The position numbers and the translations under genes were made by a program. DNA of 64,000 nucleotides from positions 62,001 to 126,000 of the forward strand of contig NC_008043.1 in the NCBI RefSeq assembly GCF_000014065.1, read 5' to 3'. Origin of the DNA: Ruegeria sp. TM1040 (GTDB lineage: Bacteria > Pseudomonadota > Alphaproteobacteria > Rhodobacterales > Rhodobacteraceae). The notes under the pieces were generated by a model. That model worked only from the letters and a program-made list of their open reading frames with translations, was not told where the DNA came from and made no database searches. Each line of letters opens with the position of its first letter. Position 1 is the stretch's first letter. Shown in pieces: positions 35,102 through 43,190 of the stretch.

Positions 35102-35932
35102 CTGTGAATTGAACTTTTACTGACTGGCTCTCGGAAATGAGATTTCTTGTAGGGGCTCGTGGCAACAGGGTAAAGTGCCCGCCAGCTCTCCAGGACAAAG
35201 TTAGACGAGCATGGCCCACAACTAACCCCTCCTCCATCCTATTCAGTATTGCAACTAACTTGGCCCGGACCTCATTTTGCGCGATCAGCCAAAGTCCGCT
35301 TCGTTGTGAATAGCCGACATTGACGTGGACTGATAGGAACTTATGCAACCTACACAGTATACCGTTTCTTTCCACTGATCGAGAAATGAAGAGCACGTCC
35401 GCTTTGGGCTGGCTGGCGTCATCTAGCGGCTGGGACGAGGCGCGGGTTCACTGCGCCCTGGTTGCCGCAGCGCCGCAAGTCGGCTTTGAACCCATAACTG
35501 ACCTTGGGTTGCAGCTACGCAGCTCGGCCAATTGCGGATTGATGTGTTGTCAGTGAATGTCCGCTCACCGAAGGATCCAATGCCCTCCCTTGATGAACCA
35601 TGCGGCCCGGGCATTCTCTTACGGTTGCGAATTACCTACCGGGCCATGGCATGCTGCAGAACGCCCTGCTGTACGTGACGGCGGCTTACCTGCCCACAGG
35701 GCCTGTCCGATGCAATGAACAGCAAGCAAGTGGGGGCATTTCTCACCAGGCAGTGAAGTGGTCAAGTAGAACGAAATGTACGATGTGGCCGAAGACCTCG
35801 ATCAATACGTGCTGCCCGCCGTTCACCGGTCGCGACAGCGTGGCTACTTCAAGCCACGCTTAGAAAGAACAACAGGATAAGTGGGACGACCTTCTCTGCA
35901 GGCAGCTTGACGTCCGGGCGCAAGTGCGCGCC
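35102..35932. other. Gap with repeat copy D and unassigned remnants
   Basis: About 830 bases without a supported gene. It contains repeat copy D. A short open stretch ending at 35879 (from the ATG at about 35776, 34 codons) has no family and no ribosome site. It may be the decayed end of a lost gene. Confidence 0.4.
35406..35488 (+). repeat. Degenerate island repeat, copy D
   Basis: About 83 bases matching copy C in inverted orientation (see 32742-32823). C and D lie on either side of the DUF3800-like gene pair, so the pair is bounded by inverted repeats. Confidence 0.65.
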
Positions 35933-36112
35933 TCAGTCTGCGTGTGCTTCTTCGGCTCTAGCCTTTTCCGCGGCGGCAAACATATTCTTAACGGTCTGTT
36001 GGCTCCGGTCCTTCACAGACATCTTTTGGGACTCGCCATACCGCTCTGGAATGGACGAACCGGTAATCCGATTGACGGCTTTGTCCTTCAACTTGACATT
36101 TATCCTACGCAT
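35933..36112 (-). CDS. Small basic protein coupled to the Ntn-hydrolase gene
   Basis: A 59-residue, highly charged protein (starts MRRINVKLKDKAVN, ends AEKARAEEAHAD). Its ATG overlaps the end of the upstream Ntn-hydrolase gene by eight bases and is preceded by AGGGG eight bases away, so translational coupling is likely and the frame is not a shadow. No family is recognised. The sequence is probably partly disordered with a C-terminal Ala/Glu helix. Being co-produced with a proteasome-like hydrolase, it could be a substrate, regulator or adaptor; this is speculation. Confidence 0.55.
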   Translation of the reverse strand: MRRINVKLKDKAVNRITGSSIPERYGESQKMSVKDRSQQTVKNMFAAAEKARAEEAHAD

Positions 36113-37355
36113 CTTGGTTCCCCTGATACCTTTGGTTGCGCCTTTCCATGAAATCTCTGTTGAATTCAACATCAAAGTAGTGCTTTCGCTTTGTCCAGAC
36201 AAACCCGTCCGACTTTGAGATAATCGCAACGTCGACAGGGCCACCTACAGTCTCAAGTGATGAATCCATCTTTCTCCGCAAAGAGGTAATCTCCACAAGA
36301 GCCTCAGCCATAGCCGCCATTTCCTCTTTGGGTAGAGAGTTTACCACTTTTAGAAGGTTGGCGACAGATTCGTCGTGCCGATATTGTTTGAAGTCGGTTG
36401 AAAACTGCTTAACCATAGCGCGGTTGGCTTTCTTTTGCCGTTCCATTTCGACAACGCGATCTGGTTCTGGGACATAGTCTTTAACAAGTTCTGCAGTTTT
36501 CAGGTCGAGGGTCTGCAGAAGGGTCTGTCGAGTATAACTCAGATATTGTGGTAGCGTACCTTCCACAAAAAGATTGGCTACATCGGCTTGTGCGAAAGGG
36601 AGGATGGCGCCAGAAGTTCCGCCTTCATTCATGTTGTTTTCACGAACCTGCCAGGCTCTGACCTTCCCTTCTAATTCGCCATCGACACACATTTCGATAA
36701 CGACAGGCAGGAGTTCCGAGTCGCCATATCCGGCGAAGACAACCCCCGTCTCGAACTTCGTTTCGAAAGCTCTCCGCGACCGTTCGTAGCAAAGCGTTAT
36801 CATCTTGGAGTGCATGGTCTGGGTGACATGCATTCCAAGCTCTTCCGCCATAAACTCTTTGATCTTTTGGGAGTGTTTCTTGCGGTACTGATCACGAGAG
36901 TATCCGTCGAAGAGGAGGGGATAGTGATCCGCTTCTTCGATTTTCTCGGAGATTGCAGCGATAAGCTGTTGGCGACGTTTTAGCGAACCACTGGCAGTCA
37001 TAGCTTTTTGGGTCTGGCTGATGGCGTTAAGGATTATGTACCATCCGGTCAAATCGGCCAGCGGTGTTGGAGGAACAACCAAGTCGTCCAAAAAACCCAG
37101 AAAGCGCCCAACATACTCTTCTACCCTGGAGTATGTTGTTTTCCCGAGGCTTTTTCTAAATTCCTTAATCACAACTTCCCAAGGCAAGCCGCAGTAGTCC
37201 CCGCTTCCGAAGACCATGACTGCAACGTCGTTTGATGGTGCTAGATGAAAAAGTTTGTTGGAGTTCTTCCATACCCGGTCGCGGCCGATCGTTACGGCGC
37301 TGTCGGCGGCCAGAGCGATGCCCGACCTATTAATAATTGCGACCTCTGCAGTCAT
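36105..37355 (-). CDS. Proteasome/HslV-like N-terminal nucleophile hydrolase with long C-terminal extension
   Basis: A 416-residue protein. After removal of Met the N-terminus is Thr, and the start reads TAEVAIINRSGIALAADSAV. Numbering Thr as 1, Asp is 17 (AADS) and Lys is 33 (NSNKLFHL), exactly the Thr1-Asp17-Lys33 spacing of proteasome beta subunits and HslV. A later strand VVFAGYGDSELLPVV (about 205-220) resembles the fifth-helix/strand region of the fold. About 150 residues of helical extension follow, ending in GGPVDVAIISKSDGFVW. There is no ATPase partner nearby. It lies in the island between repeats D and E, with a coupled 59-residue gene downstream. Threonine-peptidase activity is inference. 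Confidence 0.7.
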   Translation of the reverse strand: MTAEVAIINRSGIALAADSAVTIGRDRVWKNSNKLFHLAPSNDVAVMVFGSGDYCGLPWEVVIKEFRKSLGKTTYSRVEEYVGRFLGFLDDLVVPPTPLADLTGWYIILNAISQTQKAMTASGSLKRRQQLIAAISEKIEEADHYPLLFDGYSRDQYRKKHSQKIKEFMAEELGMHVTQTMHSKMITLCYERSRRAFETKFETGVVFAGYGDSELLPVVIEMCVDGELEGKVRAWQVRENNMNEGGTSGAILPFAQADVANLFVEGTLPQYLSYTRQTLLQTLDLKTAELVKDYVPEPDRVVEMERQKKANRAMVKQFSTDFKQYRHDESVANLLKVVNSLPKEEMAAMAEALVEITSLRRKMDSSLETVGGPVDVAIISKSDGFVWTKRKHYFDVEFNRDFMERRNQRYQGNQDA

Positions 37356-37835
37356 AATGCGAATCCAGTATCAAAAGTTCTTGCGAAGCAATTTTTTCAG
37401 AGAGGGTATTAGATGTCGAGACATGGCAGTCAACAACACAGCATTTCGATGGTGGTGGGATGCCGTTCAGCGACTTCCAGAAAGGATGGCTGGAGGCGCA
37501 CGATGTGGAGGCGACTGAGAAGCCACCGACGCGGCGCAACCGGCAACCGGCGACCAAGCCCTCTGACCGCGCCAGAGCTGAAAGTGGACTTTGACTAAAT
37601 CTGATCGCCACTGATCAGGAGCATAATTTTTCAGCTGCAGCGAAAGTCCGCAATGTCCGCTTAGCCGACATCTAAGGGTTTTCGGCGGCCGCACGTGCGG
37701 CGAAGGGCAGCTTTTCCTTATGCGCCTGCGGCAGTGAGTGCTCGCCATGCCGCCAGGTCCGAAGACTTTGCAAAGCTCACTATCTGCGCAGAGCTGCCGT
37801 CCTCACATGACACAACACCGGTTAATGTGGACTCG
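37356..37835. other. Gap with a diverged island repeat (copy E)
   Basis: No gene. Between about 37640 and 37800 it has CTTAGCCGACAT, GCGGCGAAGGGCAGC and GAAGACTTTGCAAAG, blocks related to repeats A-C, so it looks like a further decayed copy. Confidence 0.45.
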
Positions 37836-38130
37836 TGCTCATCAACAGAGCGCATCATCCCGCGGGCCTCGAAGTGCTTGAAGCGGGACTAGCGCAGGTT
37901 GTCGAAGGACTCGCCTTTGTCGTCGGTGTCTGCAGGGAAAATGCTTCGGGACGTGGGGGTACCCTGGTCCTCGGAATTGCGTTCTTCTACGGTGTGCAAA
38001 TCGTCAAGCCGCTCAATGAACATGAGGAAAGTCAGCTGTTCGATCACACGGAGAGCGGGTTGGAGGCCTCACCAGACCAGAATGCGTTCCAGATCTGATC
38101 GATCTGACTTTTGATAGTGCCTGTAATCAC
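37836..38130 (-). pseudogene. hsdM N-terminal remnant (type I restriction-modification methyltransferase)
   Basis: Translated from GTG 38130, the minus strand reads VITGTIKSQIDQIWNAFWSG and SNPLSV, the classic start of HsdM. A one-base frameshift at about 38045-38050 then shifts the frame into IEQLTFLMFIERLDDLHT and IFPADTDDKGESFDNLR, followed by an in-frame TAG (37889-37891) where the family has Trp, then SRFKHFE and VDEH, where similarity stops near 37836. The methylation domain (NPPF) is absent, as are hsdS and hsdR. The gene is dead: a frameshift, a stop and a 3' deletion. It shows that the island once carried a type I restriction system. Confidence 0.8.
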
Positions 38131-38359
38131 CGGGAGCCCGCTACAAACTCGGCCCGATCATAAGTCTTGCGTACGCAAGCGCAACACGCATACCGTCAGG
38201 GCGAAGTGGGAAAGGCTGTTACTCCTTCCCTTTCGCCGGACAGAGTTAGGTCCAGTTTTGCGCCCGGCAGTACATTCTCAGTTCAACGTTAGCTGGCATC
38301 GTGATGTGCTACCCAACGTGCCCTCGGCCGTTGTTAGAATTTCCGCGGTTCCATCAGGT

Positions 38360-39193
38360 TCACGGGCTGGTGTCGTGAACTGATTTCATCAGGTCTGCCG
38401 GGACCTTGTTCCCGATAGCCCCGTGCGGGCGTTCTTCATTGTAGTCTCTACGCCAAGCCTCCAACTTTTCGGCTGCATCTTCAAGGCTCATGAACCAGTG
38501 CGCGTTCAGGCACTCCGCCCGGAACCGGCCATTGAACGCCTCGATGAAGGCGTTGTCGGTAGGTTTGCCCGGACGGGAGAAGTCCAATGTCACGTCGTTG
38601 GCATAGGCCCAAAGGTCCATATCCTTGGAGATGAACTCGCTGCCCTGGTCAACACGGATGGTGGCTGGGTAGCCGGTGCGCTTGCATACTTGCTCAAGCG
38701 TCGCGACCACGTCCTCCCCGCGATATGTGAACCGAGCATCAAGCACCGGGACATAGCGTGAGAAGGTGTCGACGACCGTCAGAACCCGAAGTTTCCAGCC
38801 TGTAGCCAGCTGATCATGAACAAAGTCCATAGCCCAGACGTCATTGGGGCTGACAGCCTCCTTGCGGTCATCCCGCAGCTTGGCCTTCACCCGGCGCTTA
38901 GGTGTCTTGCTCCGAAGTTGCATACCCAACTCCTTGTAAATGCGATAGGTCTTCTTGGCGTTGATCTCCCAGCCCTCCCGGCGCAGCAGCACATGCACGC
39001 GCCTGTAGCCGAAGCGCACGCGCGTCTGGCAAATCTCTCGTATCCGCTGTTCCAAAGCGGCCTGCCCAGGCCGGCGGGATTTGTAGCGATAGGTTCTCGG
39101 ATCGAACCGGATCACCTCGCAGGCCCGGCGGATCGACACCTGCCAATCCGCCCGCATCCCGTCGACCAGCGACCTTTTCCGGGCAGGCCTCAA
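38360..39193 (-). CDS. IS3-family transposase OrfB (DDE integrase)
   Basis: A 277-residue rve-type transposase with the DDE triad: D in WAMDFVHDQ, D in RVDQGSEF, and E in DNAFIEAFNGRFR. The N-terminal HTH_21 region is present (RFGYRRVHVLLRREGW). It looks intact. The start used here is TTG 39193, overlapping the orfA stop by four bases (TTGA); in most IS3 elements OrfB is made instead as a fusion by -1 frameshifting. Confidence 0.93.
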   Translation of the reverse strand: MRPARKRSLVDGMRADWQVSIRRACEVIRFDPRTYRYKSRRPGQAALEQRIREICQTRVRFGYRRVHVLLRREGWEINAKKTYRIYKELGMQLRSKTPKRRVKAKLRDDRKEAVSPNDVWAMDFVHDQLATGWKLRVLTVVDTFSRYVPVLDARFTYRGEDVVATLEQVCKRTGYPATIRVDQGSEFISKDMDLWAYANDVTLDFSRPGKPTDNAFIEAFNGRFRAECLNAHWFMSLEDAAEKLEAWRRDYNEERPHGAIGNKVPADLMKSVHDTSP

Positions 39194-39456
39194 AGCTTTC
39201 GCTTAATGACGTCCTGCAGCATTTCCTTGTCGAGCGCGAGATCCGCGACGATCTTCTTCAGACGCGCGTTCTCCTGCTCGAGTTCCCTGAGCCGTTTCAT
39301 CTCGGATGGCATCAGGCCAGCATATTTTTTCTTCCAGTTGAAAAATGTCGCCGTGCTGATCCCGGCCTTGCGGCAGACCTCGGCCACCGAGGTGCCGTCC
39401 TCCGCCTGCTTGATGATGAACGCCTTCTGCGCGTCCGTGAACTTCGATGCCTTCAT
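39190..39456 (-). CDS. IS3-family transposase OrfA (helix-turn-helix)
   Basis: An 88-residue IS3/IS911-type OrfA. The HTH spans about residues 5-50 (GTSVAEVCRKAGISTATFFNWK), followed by a leucine-zipper-like coiled coil (LRELEQENARLKKIVADL). It binds the element ends and partners OrfB. Overlaps OrfB by four bases. Confidence 0.92.
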   Translation of the reverse strand: MKASKFTDAQKAFIIKQAEDGTSVAEVCRKAGISTATFFNWKKKYAGLMPSEMKRLRELEQENARLKKIVADLALDKEMLQDVIKRKL

Positions 39457-39718
39457 GCGTTTCCGCTCCTCTCCCAGCCAGGGTTTCTCTGCGGAAAACT
39501 CTAATCAAAAACGGGGGCGTTTTCGGGGATCACATCAACAAAAGCTCCGACCAGCCACACTTTGGCAACAAACACGGCTTTTAGACTGCACGCTTTTTGC
39601 ACACCTTTGACCCCATACAGACCGGTTTTTCACCTTAAAAGGCGGTAAAACGCACTAAAAGGAGCGAATGCGGAAAGCACATAGATGCTGGAATTGTACA
39701 ATAAAATCATATGCTTAA

Positions 39719-39795
39719 TGGCGACCCCGGCAGGATTCGAACCTGCAACCTGCCCCTTAGGAGGGGGCTGCTCTATCCAGTTGAGCCACGGGGCC
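39719..39795 (-). tRNA. tRNA-Arg (anticodon CCT)
   Basis: On the minus strand the sequence folds as a cloverleaf: acceptor GGCCCCG (39795-39789) with CGGGGTC (39729-39723, one G-U pair), discriminator G and encoded CCA; anticodon stem CCCC/GGGG around CTCCTAA, giving CCT; T loop GGTTCGAATCC. Its 3' end faces the island, the usual side for integration. Confidence 0.95.
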
Positions 39796-39919
39796 AGCGG
39801 ATTTCGCGATAGCAAATAGACCCCACAAGCTCAAGCGTCTCATCATGGGCTTCAACAGCCATTGTGTCCTCCGGTGGGACTGGATAACCTCGCTGTAACA
39901 AAGCAAAGAGGCCAAGCAC

Positions 39920-40945
39920 GTGACCAACGACTCCAAGCGTCCGCTGACGCTGCGTGATGTTTCAGATGCAACCGGCGTGTCAGAAATGACCGTGAGCCGC
40001 GTTCTCCGCAATCGCGGTGATGTCTCTGAAAAGACCCGACAAAAGGTGTTGGAGGCGGCAAAGGAACTCGGCTACGTGCCCAACAAGATCGCTGGCGCCT
40101 TGGCCTCCAAGCGGGTCAATTTGGTTGCGGTTATCATCCCGTCGCTCTCCAATATGGTCTTTCCCGAGGTTCTGACCGGTATCAACCGCGTGCTTGAGGA
40201 TACCGAGCTTCAGCCGGTTGTTGGCGTCACCGACTACCAACCGGAGAAAGAAGAAAAAGTTCTCTACGAGATGCTCTCGTGGCGGCCGTCGGGTGTCATT
40301 ATCGCCGGTCTCGAACACACCGAGCCCGCGCGCGCAATGCTCGCAGCTGCGGGCATTCCTGTGGTGGAGATCATGGATACGGACGGCAATCCGGTGGATT
40401 CCATGGTCGGGATCTCCCACCGCCGTGCGGGCCGCGAGATGGCCAAGGCGATCTTGAAGGCAGGCTATAGCCATATCGGGTTTATGGGGACAAAAATGCC
40501 CCTCGATCACCGTGCCCGCAAACGATTTGAAGGCTTCACCGAAGCGCTCGCCAAAGAAGGGGTCGAGATCGAGGATCGTGAATTTTATTCGGGTGGCTCT
40601 GCGCTCGCCAAGGGTCGTGAGATGACCCAAGCCATGCTTGAGCGCTCTCCCGAACTCGACTTTCTGTATTATTCCAATGACATGATTGGCGCCGGCGGGC
40701 TGCTTCACCTGATTGACCAGGGAATTGACGTGCCAGGGCAGATTGGTCTTGCGGGCTTTAACGGAGTGGAGCTTCTGGCGGGCCTGCCGCGGCAGCTGGC
40801 GACCATGGATGCTTGCCGTCAGGAGATCGGCATGAAGGCGGCACAAATCATTGCGGCCCAGCTCGAAGACTCAAACGCAGAGATCGAGAAACATGTAACG
40901 CTCACACCGACCATTACCTATGGCGATACGCTGAAACGGCGCTGA
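39920..40945 (+). CDS. LacI family transcriptional regulator
   Basis: A 341-residue LacI/GalR regulator starting with GTG. The N-terminal helix-turn-helix and hinge are clear: LTLRDVSDATGVSEMTVSRV (about residues 9-28), then GYVPNKIAGALAS (about 54-66), including the hinge helix Leu region. The rest is the two-lobed sugar-binding-protein-like domain. It resembles gluconate-type (GntR) members. It is convergent with a TRAP transporter operon across a shared terminator, so it may control that operon or a distant sugar-acid pathway; nothing in the sequence decides. Confidence 0.9.
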   Translation: MTNDSKRPLTLRDVSDATGVSEMTVSRVLRNRGDVSEKTRQKVLEAAKELGYVPNKIAGALASKRVNLVAVIIPSLSNMVFPEVLTGINRVLEDTELQPVVGVTDYQPEKEEKVLYEMLSWRPSGVIIAGLEHTEPARAMLAAAGIPVVEIMDTDGNPVDSMVGISHRRAGREMAKAILKAGYSHIGFMGTKMPLDHRARKRFEGFTEALAKEGVEIEDREFYSGGSALAKGREMTQAMLERSPELDFLYYSNDMIGAGGLLHLIDQGIDVPGQIGLAGFNGVELLAGLPRQLATMDACRQEIGMKAAQIIAAQLEDSNAEIEKHVTLTPTITYGDTLKRR

Positions 40946-40961
40946 GATCACCGGACACTCT

Positions 40962-41001
40962 AAAAAAAACGCGCGACCCATCTGGGCCGCGCGTTTTTTT
41001 T
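40962..41001. terminator. Bidirectional terminator between LacI and TRAP genes
   Basis: AAAAAAAACGCGCG stem pairing with CGCGCGTTTTTTTT, inner CCC/GGG pairs. A-run and T-run on each side serve both convergent transcripts. Confidence 0.93.
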
Positions 41002-41015
41002 AATATGCGCTGCCC

Positions 41016-42521
41016 TCAGTAGAGCAGCATCAAAGGCAAGAGCGTGATCACCGGGAACAAGACCAGGATCACCACACGGATCAGGTCGGAGCCCACGAAG
41101 AACAGAACCGCCTTGTAGGTGTCCACCATGCGCGACTTTGGATCCATCGCGTTGATCACAAAGAGGTTCATGCCAACCGGCGGTGTGATCAGGCCAACTT
41201 CGACCACGATCAGCGTGAGGATACCAAACCAGATCGCGACATATTCTGTCTCGAGCCGGTTTGCGATGCCTTGGGTCACGCGAATGCCAAGTTCCTTCAT
41301 CTGCTCTCGCGTCAGTTCTGTCCCGTTGGCGATCGCATCCTTGATGGAGGCAAGCATCTCCTGCCCCATGCCATCGGGAACCCCAGCCCGGAGAACCTCC
41401 ATCGCAGCATCCGCCTGCATCGCCGGGAGCGACACAAGACCAAAGTCCATCGCTGAGATCACCGGATAGAAGATCGGGATTGTCAGCAGGATCATCGACA
41501 GACTGTCCATCAGACAGCCGAGAAGCAGATAGAACACGAGGATAAGCGCAAGCACCATCCAAGGGCTCAGGCCTTGTGCTACCACAAAGTTCGCGAGTTC
41601 CTGCGGCACCTGCGTGAGTGCGAGAAAGCCATTGTAGAACCCCGCTCCCAGCACGATGAAGAAGATCATCGCGGTGGACCGTGCCGTGATCATGAAGCTG
41701 TCGGTCAGCGTCTGGCGGGTCAGCCCCCCATTGGCAAGCGCGATAAGCCCGGTGCCCAATGCACCCACGGCCGCCCCTTCGGTCGGGGTGAACCAGCCTG
41801 CATAGATGCCACCCACCACGAGGCCAAATACCAAGAGCACGGGCCAGACCGCAAACAAGAGCGAGAAACGCTCGCGCCACGGGATCGGCTCACGGGTGCC
41901 CGCGCTTTCGGGAAAGAGGCGCACATAGACGGAGATTGCGATGACATAACCGATGGCCGCCAAAAGACCGGGGATAAAGGCCGCCAAGAAGAGCTTTGCG
42001 ATATTCTGTTCGGTCAAGATGGCATAGATCACCAAAACCACCGAGGGCGGGATCAGGATGCCCAACGTGCCACCTGCCGCCAGGGTTGCGGTCGAAAACC
42101 CGCTCGCATAGCCATAGTTTTTCAACTCAGGCAGCGCCACGCGCCCCATGGTGGCTGCCGTCGCCAGCGACGATCCACAGATTGCGCCAAAGCCCGCACA
42201 GGCCCCGATTGCGGCCATGGCGACACCGCCTTTGCGATGCCCGATAAAGCCTTCCGCCGCCTTGAACAGCGCGGTCGACATGCCTCCGAGCGTTGCAAAC
42301 TGCCCCATCAGGAAGAACATCGGGATGATCGACAGCGAATAGGAGGAAAAGGTCGAGTAGGTTTCATTCTTGAGACGGCCAAAGGCGACGATCGTGTCCC
42401 CCGTGACCAGCACAAGACCGCCAAGGCCCACCAAGAACATCGACAAACCAATAGGCACCCTCAGAAAGATCAGCCCCATCAGGACGGGAAAGGACCAGAT
42501 ACCGATTTCAAGCGCGCTCAC
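41016..42521 (-). CDS. dctM: TRAP transporter large permease (DctM)
   Basis: A 501-residue DctM-type membrane subunit with about 12 hydrophobic segments, driving sodium-coupled uptake of an organic acid. Family motifs include SIPMFFLMGQ-like IIPMFFLMGQFA, GFGAICGSSLATAATMG, GTLGILIPPSVVLVIYAILT (about residues 150-170) and GLITPPVGMNLFVINA near the end. Compared with usual DctM (about 425-440 residues) it has an insertion of about 65 hydrophilic residues near position 380-445 between FYPVISAMDF and YVAIWFGIL. The GTG start overlaps the DctQ stop (GTGA), so the two are coupled. Confidence 0.93.
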   Translation of the reverse strand: MSALEIGIWSFPVLMGLIFLRVPIGLSMFLVGLGGLVLVTGDTIVAFGRLKNETYSTFSSYSLSIIPMFFLMGQFATLGGMSTALFKAAEGFIGHRKGGVAMAAIGACAGFGAICGSSLATAATMGRVALPELKNYGYASGFSTATLAAGGTLGILIPPSVVLVIYAILTEQNIAKLFLAAFIPGLLAAIGYVIAISVYVRLFPESAGTREPIPWRERFSLLFAVWPVLLVFGLVVGGIYAGWFTPTEGAAVGALGTGLIALANGGLTRQTLTDSFMITARSTAMIFFIVLGAGFYNGFLALTQVPQELANFVVAQGLSPWMVLALILVFYLLLGCLMDSLSMILLTIPIFYPVISAMDFGLVSLPAMQADAAMEVLRAGVPDGMGQEMLASIKDAIANGTELTREQMKELGIRVTQGIANRLETEYVAIWFGILTLIVVEVGLITPPVGMNLFVINAMDPKSRMVDTYKAVLFFVGSDLIRVVILVLFPVITLLPLMLLY

Positions 42522-43099
42522 GACTGTACCTCCACGCCGTCCCAGATCAGGATCTGGCCTGTCATTGCTTCGATGCTGCGGATCACCGCCATGTAGATCC
42601 CGACAACAGCGGCCACGACGGCCGCGATCAGGCTCAGCCCGTAGGCCCACCAGATGGGAAACTCCAGCAGGAAGGAGGTTTCACCATTTTCAAATTTGCT
42701 GAGCGTGCCCGCGCCCAAGCGCCACGCGATCAACACCAGCACAAGCGCAAACACAATCTCTGTGATCATGCGCAGGATACGGTTCACGCGGGCCGAGAAA
42801 CTGTTGGCAAACACATCTACCGCCGCATGGCCCGCCGTGATCTGGCACAGGGGAATAAAACTGAAGATCGCAAAGGCGACACCGGCCTCGACCACTTCAA
42901 AATCCCCATTCACCGGGCCAACCCGCGCAGCCATCCACTCAGAAAGCTGCGGTGCGAGCCCCTCGAGCATGTCGCTGTGGAAGACACCATTGAGCAGGCG
43001 TCCAGCAATCGAGATACAGGTCAGGAAAATCAAGAAAGTGAGGACCGCGCCGCCGATCATGGCCATGATCCGCGCCAGCCTCATCATATAGCTATGCAT
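42518..43099 (-). CDS. dctQ: TRAP transporter small permease (DctQ)
   Basis: A 193-residue DctQ-type subunit with four membrane segments, the first at about residues 10-32 (MIGGAVLTFLIFLTCISIAG). The pattern GRLLNGVF and the later GHAAVDVFA (about 95-103) fit the family. A somewhat larger periplasmic loop than usual follows the first helix. ATG 43099 (MHSYMMRLARIM) is preferred; a frame 13 codons longer begins at 43138. It overlaps dctM. Confidence 0.87.
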   Translation of the reverse strand: MHSYMMRLARIMAMIGGAVLTFLIFLTCISIAGRLLNGVFHSDMLEGLAPQLSEWMAARVGPVNGDFEVVEAGVAFAIFSFIPLCQITAGHAAVDVFANSFSARVNRILRMITEIVFALVLVLIAWRLGAGTLSKFENGETSFLLEFPIWWAYGLSLIAAVVAAVVGIYMAVIRSIEAMTGQILIWDGVEVQS

Positions 43100-43140
43100 G
43101 CCTTTGCCCACCTTTGGCTTTTCAAAGCACCGTTGCATGC

Positions 43141-43176
43141 GACGGGGCCCGCTGCCGAAGCGATGCGGACCCCGTC
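43141..43176 (-). other. Hairpin between dctP and dctQ
   Basis: GACGGGG (43141-43147) pairs with CCCCGTC (43170-43176). In the gap after the binding-protein gene, where it may stabilise dctP mRNA or reduce read-through. Confidence 0.55.
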
Positions 43177-43190
43177 AATGGATCTGGTGA

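Larger units (their letters stand above)
38332..39508 (-). mobile_element. IS3-family insertion sequence (about 1.18 kb)
   Basis: Contains orfA and orfB on the minus strand. Candidate imperfect terminal inverted repeats begin TGTTAGAATTTCCGCGG (38332) and, at the other end on the opposite strand, TGATTAGAGTTTTCCGCAG (39508), giving the TG...CA ends common in IS3 elements. No clear target duplication flanks these ends, so the boundaries may be off by a few bases or the element has undergone rearrangement. Confidence 0.75.

Noticed and set aside
35776-35879. Short open stretch of 34 codons near repeat D
   Set aside because: No ribosome site, no family, and preceded by stop codons in frame; too short to call even as a relic.
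38332-39508. Target-site duplication of the IS3 element
   Set aside because: Bases flanking the proposed ends (CGT and AAA) do not match.
39719-39795. tRNA-Arg 3' end as the attachment site of the island
   Set aside because: No second copy of the tRNA 3' sequence was found near the integrase end, so no att site is claimed.
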